This document shows, one piece after another, positions 31,493 to 39,353 of a stretch of DNA of 64,000 nt. The first letter of the stretch is position 1; the number at the start of each line of letters is the position of its first letter. Origin of the DNA: an uncultured Propionibacteriaceae bacterium. Lineage in GTDB: Bacteria; Actinomycetota; Actinomycetes; Propionibacteriales; Propionibacteriaceae. The translations under genes and the position numbers were made by a program. A model generated the notes under the pieces. It did no database searches, was not told the origin of the DNA, and saw only the letters and a list, made by a program, of their open reading frames with translations. The stretch is from contig CAMDZW010000010.1 of assembly GCA_945911015.1 (NCBI GenBank), positions 24,741 through 88,740 of the forward strand, read 5' to 3'.

Positions 31493-32494
31493 TCAGCGTC
31501 GGCTGCGACTGACGGCCAGGACCGCCTTTTCCAGGGCAAAGTCAGCGTTGTCGGCTGCCCCCTTGATCTCGGCGTCGGCCTGGGCGACGGCCAGCAGGGC
31601 ATGGGCGATGCCGCCCTGGTCCCAGCCACGAGCCTGATTGCGCAGGGTCTTCAACTTCCACGGCGGCACACCGACCTCGCTGGCCAGCTCCGGGTCCCGT
31701 AGCCCTCGTGGCGCGGTCATGAACCGGCCCAGCCCGCGCAGGCTGGAGGCCAGGGCCGAGGTGACCAGCACCGGCGGCGCCCCGGTGCCCAGTGCCCACC
31801 GCAACTGCTCCAGGGCCCGGGTGGTCTGACCGGCGATGGTGGCATCGGCGACGGCGAAGCTGGTGACCTCGCTCCGTCCGGCGAAGTAGGTGTTGACCAG
31901 CTGCTCAGTGATCGGCGCGCCGTCGGCATCATCATGGAGCTGCTTGACAGCACCGACCAGTCCCCGCAGGTCGGCACCTTGGGCATCAACCAGCCGTTGG
32001 GCGACATGCGAGTCCACTCGGGCACCCAGGCGGCGGAATTCGGCTTCGACGAACTGGGCGAGCTCCCAGGCCTTGAGCGACTGGCAGGGCACCACCTCGA
32101 CCTGGGATTTGAGCTTGCGGAGTTTGTCGAGCAGTCCTTTGCCCTTGACACCGCCGGGATGGACCAGGACCAGGGCAATGTCGGGATCGGGATCCTTGGC
32201 CAGGGCGAGGAGTTGGTCGGTGAGGTCGCTCGGCAGCTCCGACAGCGACCTGATCACCGCCATCCGGCGACTGGCCAGCAGCGACCCTCCAGTGATCTCA
32301 GCGAGTCCGGGCCCGTCGAGCTCCCCGCCCTCGGCCCACGAGATCTCCAACTCCGGCTCCAGGGCACGCGCTGCGGCAACCTGCGCCGCGACAGCACGAT
32401 CGGCCAGAAGGCTCTCCGGTCCGGTGACCAACAAGGTCCGGCCGAAGGGGTCGGTGTTCGCTGGCCGGGGGTCGCGGCGCGGTGCGGAAGGCAT
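31493..32494 (-). CDS. holA: DNA polymerase III subunit delta
   Basis: A 333-residue clamp-loader subunit that opens the beta sliding clamp. It shows the family layout: an N-terminal LLVTGPESLLADRAVAAQV, then VLVHPGGVKGKGLLDKLRKL, then GADLRGLVGAVKQL in the middle domain. The collar domain carries the WKLKTLRNQARGW stretch. GTG 32500 is a possible start two codons upstream of ATG 32494. In many actinobacteria comEC lies directly upstream on the same strand; here it does not. Confidence 0.93.
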   Translation of the reverse strand: MPSAPRRDPRPANTDPFGRTLLVTGPESLLADRAVAAQVAAARALEPELEISWAEGGELDGPGLAEITGGSLLASRRMAVIRSLSELPSDLTDQLLALAKDPDPDIALVLVHPGGVKGKGLLDKLRKLKSQVEVVPCQSLKAWELAQFVEAEFRRLGARVDSHVAQRLVDAQGADLRGLVGAVKQLHDDADGAPITEQLVNTYFAGRSEVTSFAVADATIAGQTTRALEQLRWALGTGAPPVLVTSALASSLRGLGRFMTAPRGLRDPELASEVGVPPWKLKTLRNQARGWDQGGIAHALLAVAQADAEIKGAADNADFALEKAVLAVSRSRR

Positions 32495-32570
32495 GGCCAC
32501 AGCATGCCATCTGACACCGACAGACCTCGACGCCGATCACCAACGCACCACGGGCCGCTGAGCTGGCGCG

Positions 32571-33719
32571 TCAGACCCGGTCGGCCAAGTCGCAGGTCAG
32601 CACGAGCTCATCGGGCCCCGAAGCCGTCGATTCGGTCCAGCCCAGCTCACGGTAGCGCTCACGCTGGGAGCGATCGGTGAGCCGTACGGTCGCTGTGGTG
32701 GTCCCCCGCATCGCCATTTCGTCCAGGGCGTAGTCAAGCACCAGCTGATTGTTGGCCACGCTGCTGCGCTCGAGCACCAGCCCGAGACGATGGAGTTCGT
32801 CGGAGTCGTAGCAGAGGTAGCCGACCGGCTCGTCATCGAGCTCCACGAGTCTGACCTTGTACGTACGGTCCTGCAACACCTCTTCCCACCACGAGCCGCC
32901 GCCGTCGCCGCCGACGATCCGGCGCTCGAGCTCGACCAAAGTGGCATGGTCGTCACCGCGGGCGCGCCGGACGATCAGGTCGTCCTCCTCCGGGTCCGGC
33001 TCCGCCGCGGTCCCGGGATCGGACACCGCTGCCCAGACCGGCGGGCTCTGAGGGGTGGGTGGGCTTGCTGGGGTGGGTGGACTCTTCGGGGTCGAGACAT
33101 CGGTCGGGGTCGAGACATCGGTCGGGGTCGGGGAGCTCGGCGCAGTCGCGGCTGGCGACGCTGTCCGGGCCGCAGCAATGATCGTGGTGTCCGGCGACGG
33201 TGGGCTCTTCGGCCGGTCGCGAACGGCCCCCAGCACCATCGTCGCCGGCGACGGCGGACTGGCCGGTGAGTCCGGCGAGCTGGCCGATTCGACACGGTCC
33301 CGGATCAGGGCGAGCAGGGTCGCCGCCACCTGATCGGCTCGAGCCGGGGTCCTCCGCCGCAGCTTGCGGGTGCCCTTCTGGACTGCCCACGCCTCGACGG
33401 TGCCGCTGCCGTGGTCGATGATCAGCCCGTTCGGTCCGGGCTTGATGGTCCGGATCTCTTGCGGTTCAAGGATGTGGCGATGGAGCGGGTTGATCACATG
33501 GACCCGGTCGTTGATCACGATCCGAGGGTGGAGTGCCACCAGCCACATGTAGACGATGCCCAACACGGCCATCACGATCAGGGCGATGACGAGGGCAAAG
33601 ATGCCCAGGCCCGAGACCAACATCGCGATCAGACCGGCAAGGGCAGAAACACCGCCGGCGATCACCACCCAGGCGAAGACCTGGGTCCCCACCGCACACC
33701 TGAACACCGTCCGAGACAC
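32571..33719 (-). CDS. PH-domain membrane protein with Pro/Ser/Thr linker and C-terminal GNAT-like domain
   Basis: A 382-residue protein in three parts. Residues 1-60 hold two hydrophobic segments, followed by a bacterial PH-like stretch (HPRIVINDRVHVINP to AWAVQKGTRKLRRR). Residues 140-240 are a linker rich in Pro, Ser and Thr that contains the repeat TPTDVS. The last 125 residues resemble an acetyltransferase fold (LIVRRARGDDHATLVELERR, then VRLVELDDEPVGYLCYD), though the acetyl-CoA loop is not clear. The frame is open to 33890, but GTG 33719 is preceded by TAGATT at a 7-base distance and starts right before the first hydrophobic segment. It lies between holA and comEA and diverges from comEA. 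Confidence 0.65.
   Translation of the reverse strand: MSRTVFRCAVGTQVFAWVVIAGGVSALAGLIAMLVSGLGIFALVIALIVMAVLGIVYMWLVALHPRIVINDRVHVINPLHRHILEPQEIRTIKPGPNGLIIDHGSGTVEAWAVQKGTRKLRRRTPARADQVAATLLALIRDRVESASSPDSPASPPSPATMVLGAVRDRPKSPPSPDTTIIAAARTASPAATAPSSPTPTDVSTPTDVSTPKSPPTPASPPTPQSPPVWAAVSDPGTAAEPDPEEDDLIVRRARGDDHATLVELERRIVGGDGGGSWWEEVLQDRTYKVRLVELDDEPVGYLCYDSDELHRLGLVLERSSVANNQLVLDYALDEMAMRGTTTATVRLTDRSQRERYRELGWTESTASGPDELVLTCDLADRV
33086..33130 (-). repeat. In-frame 18-bp tandem repeat coding for TPTDVS
   Basis: Two full units TCGGGGTCGAGACATCGG (plus-strand reading) at 33086 and 33104, and half a third. Each unit adds six residues to the proline-rich linker of the PH/GNAT-like protein, so linker length could vary between strains. 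Confidence 0.85.
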
Positions 33720-33726
33720 GAAGGCG

Positions 33727-33732
33727 AATCTA
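33727..33732 (-). promoter_or_regulatory. -10 element of the PH-domain gene (leaderless)
   Basis: TAGATT on the minus strand ends 7 bases before GTG 33719. This decides the start over the longer open frame. Confidence 0.55.
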
Positions 33733-33877
33733 CCCGGTCCGTGGGCATGACCAAGGATGCGCGCCGGGGCGACCCTGTGTGGACCAGTTGTCCCCAGCTC
33801 AGATCCGCGACCAAGCATTGTCCACAGACAGTCGGATCCGATGAACAGTCCTGGCCGAAACAACCCATTGTCTGGAC

Positions 33878-34690
33878 ATGCCGCGCGCACGCCCCACCCT
33901 CACCGACCAGATGCGGGCCCGCCTCGCCTCCCTGAGCGAGCCGGGGCCGGATCGCATGCCCGAAGCCGTTGACGAGCATCGCTCAACGCCAGATCATGCT
34001 GACCAGCCCGCTACGGTCCCCGGGGCGGACGACAGCGCTCCGCCACGGTCGATCATCCGCGGCTTCACCCGCACCCACTTCGTGGTTGTGGCCGTGGTGG
34101 TGACCATGGCCGTCGGGTTCGCTGCCTGGACCATGCTGCGGGCCCGAGACCACGCCGTGGGAGCCGAGGTCCCGATCACCGTGACCTCGGCCACGGAGGT
34201 GCCCACGCGACCGGACGAGCCCGAATCCACCCCCGCCCCACCCGCGACGATCGCGGTCCATGTCGTCGGCGAGGTGTCCACCCCCGGTGTGGTCGAGCTG
34301 ACCGAGGGCGCCCGCGTCGCTGATGCGATTGCGGCAGCCGGCGGTCTCACCGCAAAGGCGGTCCCCGGTCGGCTCAATCTTGCCCAGCGACTCCACGACG
34401 GAGAACAGATCTTCATCTCCGATGCGAGCGATCCACCCAGCGAGGTGACCTCGGGATCGGCCGGTCTCCCCGACCGCGATCCCCCTCCCGACTCCGATGC
34501 TCCGGTCAACCTGAACACCGCCACCGCCGAGCAGTTGGAGTCGCTGCCCGGGGTCGGACCGGCCACCGCCCAAGCCATCATCGCCTGGCGCTCCGCCCAC
34601 GGCCGATTCACCACCGTGGAGGAACTGCAGGAGGTCGATGGCATCGGACCGAAGACCTTCGCCCGGCTCAAGCCATTGGTGACGATCTGA
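33878..34690 (+). CDS. comEA: ComEA-type DNA-binding protein
   Basis: A 270-residue protein with a cytoplasmic N-terminus, one transmembrane helix at about residues 68-86 (FVVVAVVVTMAVGFAAW), an SLBB domain (IAVHVVGEVSTPGVVELTEGARV), and a C-terminal helix-hairpin-helix pair (VNLNTATAEQLESLPGVGPATAQAII, VDGIGPKTFARL) that binds double-stranded DNA. In competent bacteria it holds incoming DNA outside the membrane for ComEC. A -10-like CATTGT lies 6 bases before the ATG. It is followed by comEC after one base. Confidence 0.93.
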   Translation: MPRARPTLTDQMRARLASLSEPGPDRMPEAVDEHRSTPDHADQPATVPGADDSAPPRSIIRGFTRTHFVVVAVVVTMAVGFAAWTMLRARDHAVGAEVPITVTSATEVPTRPDEPESTPAPPATIAVHVVGEVSTPGVVELTEGARVADAIAAAGGLTAKAVPGRLNLAQRLHDGEQIFISDASDPPSEVTSGSAGLPDRDPPPDSDAPVNLNTATAEQLESLPGVGPATAQAIIAWRSAHGRFTTVEELQEVDGIGPKTFARLKPLVTI

Positions 34691-34691
34691 C

Positions 34692-37046
34692 ATGGCCGAC
34701 CGACCAAGTGAGCCGATGGACTGGCGGCTCGCCCCGGTGACGGTGGTCGCCTGGGCCGCCTGTTGGGCAGGTACCTCCGGTGATCGGTTGTGGTGGATCG
34801 TGGCATTGGTCGTCGCCGGGCTCATCGCGGTCATCTCGATCCATACATCCATCTCCGGCCGGTTCGCCGGCCGAATCCGTGGGTCCGCCGCATTGTGGTG
34901 GGCGATGGTGCTGGTCATTGCAGCGTTGGGCACGTTGGCGGTGCTCCGCAGCACTCACCTCCATCGGTCCGAGGCCGCCCAACTGGCCCAGGGCTCCGCC
35001 TTCGTCAGCGCAGATCTGACCATCTCCGGTGACCCTCGCGTCACCCCCGGAGGTTTCAGTCCGCGACTGGTGATCCCAGTGACCCTCACCGAGGTCACCG
35101 CTCGTGGGGAGCAGATCGGTCTGCGTCGCGCCGCGGTGGTCTCGGCAGCGGTGGACAGCCCCCTGGCCGAGGCCGTCCTCGGCTCGCGGTGGCGAGTCGG
35201 TGGACGGCTCGGACCAGCCGAGCCGCAAGACTCGATCGTCGGGTTTCTTCGGGTGACCAGCGCCGAGCAGACCGCACCACCATCAGCGTCATGGCGCCTC
35301 GTCGAACGCCTGCGTGAAGGGCTGCGCCAGTCAGTGGCCGACCGACCGGCTGGGCCGCGCGCCCTCGTACCGGCTCTGGTGGTCGGTGACGTCGCCGCCG
35401 TCAGCGACGAGCTGAAGGCCGAGTTCGTCACCACCGGATTGACACACCTGACCGCGGTGTCGGGAGCCAATCTCACACTCATGTTGGGTTTCGTGCTGGT
35501 CCTGGCACGGTGGGCGGGCGTACGGGGTCGCTGGCTCACCGTCGTGGCGGTCGCCACCACAGCCGTTTTCGTCGCACTGTGCCGCACCGAGCCGAGTGTG
35601 CTGCGGGCGACCGCGATGGGCCTGGTCGCACTCGCGGCGGTCGGGCGAGGAGCACCCGGCGGCAAGGCCATGCGGCACCTGTGCGTGGCCATGATCGCAC
35701 TGTTGGCCATCGATCCGTGGCTGGCCCGCTCCGCCGGCTTCGCCCTGTCGACCCTGGCGACCGGAGGGATCCTCGTGTGGGCAGGAAAGTGGGCCGACAA
35801 GCTGTCCTGGGTGCCGCGCGTCGTCGCCGAGGCAGCAGCGGTACCCCTGGCCGCCCAACTGGCCACCCAACCTGTTGTCTCGGCGCTGTCCGGGCAGGTC
35901 AGCATGGTGGGTCTGCTCGCCAATGCCCTGGCCGGGCCCTTGGTCGGTCCGGCCACGGTGGCCGGCTTTGCCGCGGCCGGACTGTCGCTGATCCATCCCA
36001 GCCTGGCCAGCATCGCCGGTTGGGCCGCCAGTTGGCCCGCCCAGGGCATCATCTGGATCTCCGCGTTCACCGGAGCCCTCCCCGGGGCGGCACTTGAGAT
36101 CCCGGCCACTCCGGCCACCGTCGTGTTGGTCGGAGTCGTCACCGTGGTGACGGCCTGGTGGATGCCACATCTGTTGTCCCGTCGGTGGGCCTGCCTCGCA
36201 GTCGTGGTCGTGATGGTGGTCGTGCTGATCCGGGCACCGGCCACGCCCGGCTGGCCGCCGAAGGACTGGGATGTGGTCTTCTGCGATGTCGGCCAGGGCG
36301 ACGCCGCGGTCGTGAAGGTCGCGGCCGCCACCGCAATCGTGATCGACACCGGCCCCGAACCAGCTGATGTCGACCGCTGTCTGACCCGGCTCGGGGTCAC
36401 CCATGTGCCCTTGTTGGTGCTGTCCCACTACCACGCTGACCATGTCGGCGGGCTCGCCGGCGTCTTGCCCCGCAGACGGGTCGACCTCGTGCTGACCTCA
36501 CCGCTGCGGTCCCCCGAGTGGGCAGCTGCCCACGTCGACCAGGCCGCAGCCGAGCACCATGTTGCGGTCCGCACCACCGTGGCCGGGGACACGATCACCG
36601 TCGGCGACATCGTCTGGCACACCCTGTGGCCGCCCCCTGGCCACCACGTTGGACCGATCGCCGACACCGACCAGGAGTCATCACAGGAGAACGACAGCTC
36701 AGTGGTGGCGCGGGTGGTGTTGCCCAACGACGTGACCATCCTGTTCACCGGCGACATCGAACCGGCCGGTCAGGCCGCTCTCCTGGCTCGGGACCCAGAC
36801 CTGCGCGCCGACATCGTCAAGGTCCCCCACCACGGCTCGAGCCGCCAGGACCGCGACTTTCTCGCCGCCACCGGCGCCCGGATCGCGGCCACCTCGTCCG
36901 GAGTCGACAACTCCTACGGCCACCCCGCACCACGCACCGTCGACCTGCTCCACCAACTCGGCATGACCGTGCTCCGCACCGACCTCTCCAGCGCCATAGC
37001 CATCGGCCGCCACGACGAACACTGGACCGTGAGAACCCTGCGCTGA
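34692..37046 (+). CDS. comEC: ComEC/Rec2-family DNA uptake channel
   Basis: A 784-residue membrane protein. The N-terminal part has several transmembrane helices and an OB-like stretch; the central Competence domain contains GLTHLTAVSGANLTLMLGFV and many helices. The C-terminal 250 residues are a metallo-beta-lactamase domain with the intact metal motif HYHADH (LSHYHADHVGGLAG), FTGDIEP and KVPHHGS, presumed to degrade one strand of incoming DNA. It starts one base after the comEA stop. The comEA-comEC pair runs opposite to holA, unlike the usual actinobacterial order. No comF, dprA or pilus genes are in the window. Confidence 0.94.
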   Translation: MADRPSEPMDWRLAPVTVVAWAACWAGTSGDRLWWIVALVVAGLIAVISIHTSISGRFAGRIRGSAALWWAMVLVIAALGTLAVLRSTHLHRSEAAQLAQGSAFVSADLTISGDPRVTPGGFSPRLVIPVTLTEVTARGEQIGLRRAAVVSAAVDSPLAEAVLGSRWRVGGRLGPAEPQDSIVGFLRVTSAEQTAPPSASWRLVERLREGLRQSVADRPAGPRALVPALVVGDVAAVSDELKAEFVTTGLTHLTAVSGANLTLMLGFVLVLARWAGVRGRWLTVVAVATTAVFVALCRTEPSVLRATAMGLVALAAVGRGAPGGKAMRHLCVAMIALLAIDPWLARSAGFALSTLATGGILVWAGKWADKLSWVPRVVAEAAAVPLAAQLATQPVVSALSGQVSMVGLLANALAGPLVGPATVAGFAAAGLSLIHPSLASIAGWAASWPAQGIIWISAFTGALPGAALEIPATPATVVLVGVVTVVTAWWMPHLLSRRWACLAVVVVMVVVLIRAPATPGWPPKDWDVVFCDVGQGDAAVVKVAAATAIVIDTGPEPADVDRCLTRLGVTHVPLLVLSHYHADHVGGLAGVLPRRRVDLVLTSPLRSPEWAAAHVDQAAAEHHVAVRTTVAGDTITVGDIVWHTLWPPPGHHVGPIADTDQESSQENDSSVVARVVLPNDVTILFTGDIEPAGQAALLARDPDLRADIVKVPHHGSSRQDRDFLAATGARIAATSSGVDNSYGHPAPRTVDLLHQLGMTVLRTDLSSAIAIGRHDEHWTVRTLR

Positions 37047-37147
37047 CCCCGAACCATGCCGACGTCGTGGGACGGCCCCTCAGGACATCTGATGGCTTAG
37101 ACCGCATTCCTCACTGCTCGCGTAGCGAATCCAGATCTGCACGGGTC

Positions 37148-37773
37148 ATGACCGTCCGGATCTCGAGTCCAATATCTCCGAGGGACTGGCCAGGCACAGG
37201 CGACCGGTCAATCGCACACACAGAGCACGGTCCAGACATCCGCTCCGAGAGCCTGAACCGCGTCCCTCACTGCTCCACCGGCGGAAATGACGTCCTCAAC
37301 GATCTCTTTCGGGAACCAGACCAGTACGAACTCAGCGCCTTCATGGGTGCTCGTCTGGCTGATCATCTGGTGCTGGTGGCTCGCACCGACGGCACCGTCG
37401 TGGGATACCTGCTCGCCGAGCACGTCGCACGGGACGCAGACGCCTTCCGTCACGCCCATTCGATGTGGCACGTCCATCACATCGTCGTCGACAGCGGTCG
37501 CAGACGCAGCGGAGCTGGGCAAGCTCTCATGCAAGAAGTCGTCGCGCAAGTAACAGCAGGACGTCCGCTGTTCAACTCTCCTCCTGGGCATTCAACACCC
37601 AGGCACATGAGTTCTTCGGCGCACAAGGATTCGCTCCGATGAGCGTCGTGGACTCGGCAGCAACGTTGCTTGACTCCCTGATCAATCACGTTCGCAACGC
37701 CGACGGACACTTCATCTGGTGTCACGCCCAGCTGCTCGACGAGTTGGACACCGCCCTGGGGGATCTGGCCTGA
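37148..37773 (+). pseudogene. GNAT acetyltransferase gene broken by a frameshift
   Basis: Frame 2 from ATG 37148 reads an acetyltransferase core: LFREPDQYELSAFMGARLAD, TVVGYLLAEH, then VHHIVVDSGRRRSGAGQALM (the acetyl-CoA binding loop). Near 37565 the frame must shift to continue; after it, frame 1 reads VQLSSWAFNTQAHEFFGAQGF, the expected last strand and helix of a GNAT fold, and runs to the stop at 37771-37773. Adding one base after CGTCC restores the join. Uninterrupted, neither half is a full domain. It is a real inactivation or a single-base sequencing error. The exact start is uncertain. Confidence 0.65.
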
Positions 37774-37797
37774 GTTGCGAGGGCGTTGCGCGACCTC

Positions 37798-37876
37798 CGT
37801 ACCGTCGATCCACGAATCAGGGGCGTACCGGGTCGGGAAGCAGTGCCCCACCTCGAAATCGTGGATCGACGGTACG
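37798..37876. repeat. 18-bp perfect inverted repeat with 43-base spacer
   Basis: CGTACCGTCGATCCACGA at 37798-37815 is repeated in inverse at 37859-37876. It lies 24 bases past the broken GNAT gene. The region carries no gene of its own. It could act as a terminator, but the long spacer also fits a remnant of a small mobile element. Confidence 0.75.
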
Positions 37877-37930
37877 CATCGGGCCACGACCGACGAGCCG
37901 TGGCCGACATGCACCCATCGATGGATCGGG

Positions 37931-38050
37931 GGTAGCCGCCCCGGTGCCGCGGCCTTCTACATCAGTTTCGGGTTCGAGACATATACGGGCGAGCGTGACG
38001 ATCCAGTGGCTGGAGCCCAGATCCTCCTCGGACGACCAATTCAGCAATGA
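37931..38050 (+). pseudogene. C-terminal fragment of a second GNAT acetyltransferase
   Basis: In frame 2 the codons read RPGAAAFYISFGFETYTGER, then a short tail ending GRPIQQ and a stop at 38048-38050. The AAAFY--FGFETYTGE pattern is the last strand-helix of GNAT enzymes. The upstream part of that frame (37775-37930) overlaps the inverted repeat and does not resemble an acetyltransferase, so only about 40 residues survive. This is an inference from a short match. Confidence 0.45.
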
Positions 38051-38119
38051 CTCGCGGACAGACATGTCCACAAACTCGCTGTCAGAGCAATGCCTCGTCG
38101 ACGAGCTTGTTCGAACATG

Positions 38120-38802
38120 TCAGCAGCATCGACGAGACAGCTGCCGAGGTTGACTCCGGCTACGGCGACTTGGGTGGCTGGATGGCGGGCGGGTCAGCTC
38201 CGGGTGTGCAGAATGAGGCCATTCAGGGAACGGCGACGCATCCACCGCCACCCGACTGAACGGGAACTCAGCTGGCGCTCGACCAGCGACCTCAGGTTCG
38301 AACCTCATGATTTCCTCCTGAAGTCTCCCAGAGTCGATCCAGTGCACCAGGCGGGCCAGCCCAGCTTGCGCTGACCGTGCCACGTTCGAGGGCACCAGCC
38401 CGGCAGCCGCCGCCTCATCGAACTCGTCGACATCAATGATCTCGTAGGTCCAGTCGCGGCGCACGAGGACGTCCAAGAACAAATCGATCGCACCTACGTC
38501 GCAACCCTACGCACCATCGGTGTCGCCACGTCACAGTTGACCGCGAACCCTTCGTCCCCGGTGTGGATGAGCTCGCCGGCCAGGTTGAAGGTCGCGTTGA
38601 GCTTGAACCACTCATCGGCAAAGGCATGATGCCAAAGCACGACATCGGTTCCATGGGTGTCCGTGGGATCCCAGGTCTGGCGGACCCAACGCTTGTCTTC
38701 ATCGACGAGGACGCCTGAATCAGGGATGTTGAAACAGCGGATGGTGTCCTCGTCCGGATGGAAGTCGAAGTCACGCACCAGCTGTCTACTGTCCCTGATC
38801 AC
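38120..38802 (-). pseudogene. DUF402 protein gene broken by a frameshift
   Basis: The 5' part (38494-38802) encodes a DUF402 protein: MIRDSRQLVRDFDF, then DVVLWHHAFADEWFKLNATF and GELIHTGDEGFAVNCDVATP, ending at a premature TAG at 38494-38496. The next frame (38120-38493) takes over with AIDLFLDVLVRRDWTYEIID and VDEFDEAAAAGLVP, the expected second half of the family. One missing base around the TAG explains the break. The last 50 residues of the second frame look unlike the family, so the true end may be lost as well. The GTG start keeps a -10 hexamer TACGCT 7 bases upstream (38810-38815). Confidence 0.7.
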
Positions 38803-38816
38803 GCGGTGGAGCGTAC

Positions 38817-39184
38817 GTGAACCTCACCTACCGTGCGCTGAAATCGTCCCGAGACGGTCGACAACACGCCGCGGCTCTCGATGCGTCGGAAGCAGTCCCA
38901 TCTTTCTCGACGTGGTGTTCGGTCTGGACGGCTCGGTTCGGCCCTACAACACGGCACTGGTCTGGTCACTGGACAACCACCCGCTCACCACTTGGCCAGC
39001 TGACGATCTCTTGACCACGATTGATCAAGTCCACAAAGGTGACCCTGAGGCGATCAGACTCGGTCTGACACGCGTCGTGGAGGCAGCACGACATTTCGAC
39101 CGGATCCACCACCAGACAGACTTCAAGGACTTCTTCGACCAGTGGGACGATGACAACCACGGCCCTGTGCTCGGCCTGACCTGA
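38817..39184 (+). pseudogene. Decayed ORF of unknown family (possible frameshift)
   Basis: A GTG at 38817 opens a frame (MNLTYRALKSSRDGRQHAAA) that soon loses coding character. From about 38900 a different frame reads IFLDVVFGLDGSVRPYNTAL and continues with good codon use to the stop at 39182-39184 (LTRVVEAARHFDRIHHQTDF). Joining the two needs one frameshift near 38895-38905. Alternatively the second frame starts by itself at GTG 38912 as a 90-residue protein. I do not recognise the family. It starts 15 bases from the divergent DUF402 gene, which is also broken. Confidence 0.35.
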
Positions 39185-39329
39185 GCCAGCTCGGCCAAGC
39201 ATCAGACCCAGTCAGGTGTCGGAGGTTCCGCTTGGCCCTCCGTGGTGGATTCACTGTCGCTTGGTGGTCGGTTCGCTCCCCCTGTGCCCGTCGCACCCCA
39301 CGACACGCGGTCACTCCCCGATGCCAGGT

Positions 39330-39353
39330 TCGCGACCGCTGCAGCGGTCGCGA
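39330..39353 (-). terminator. Terminator of leuS (24-bp perfect palindrome)
   Basis: A perfect 24-bp palindrome, each half reading TCGCGACCGCTG, directly abuts the leuS stop codon (39354-39356). It folds into a hairpin of about ten G/C-rich pairs. It is self-complementary in both strands and could stop transcription from either side. Confidence 0.7.

Noticed and set aside
36428..36757. Small minus-strand frames inside comEC and elsewhere.
   Set aside because: These are antisense shadows of well-supported genes.
37047..39353. Insertion sequence or tRNA in the decayed patch.
   Set aside because: No transposase motif, terminal repeat pair with target duplication, or cloverleaf could be recognised; only the single 18-bp inverted repeat was found.
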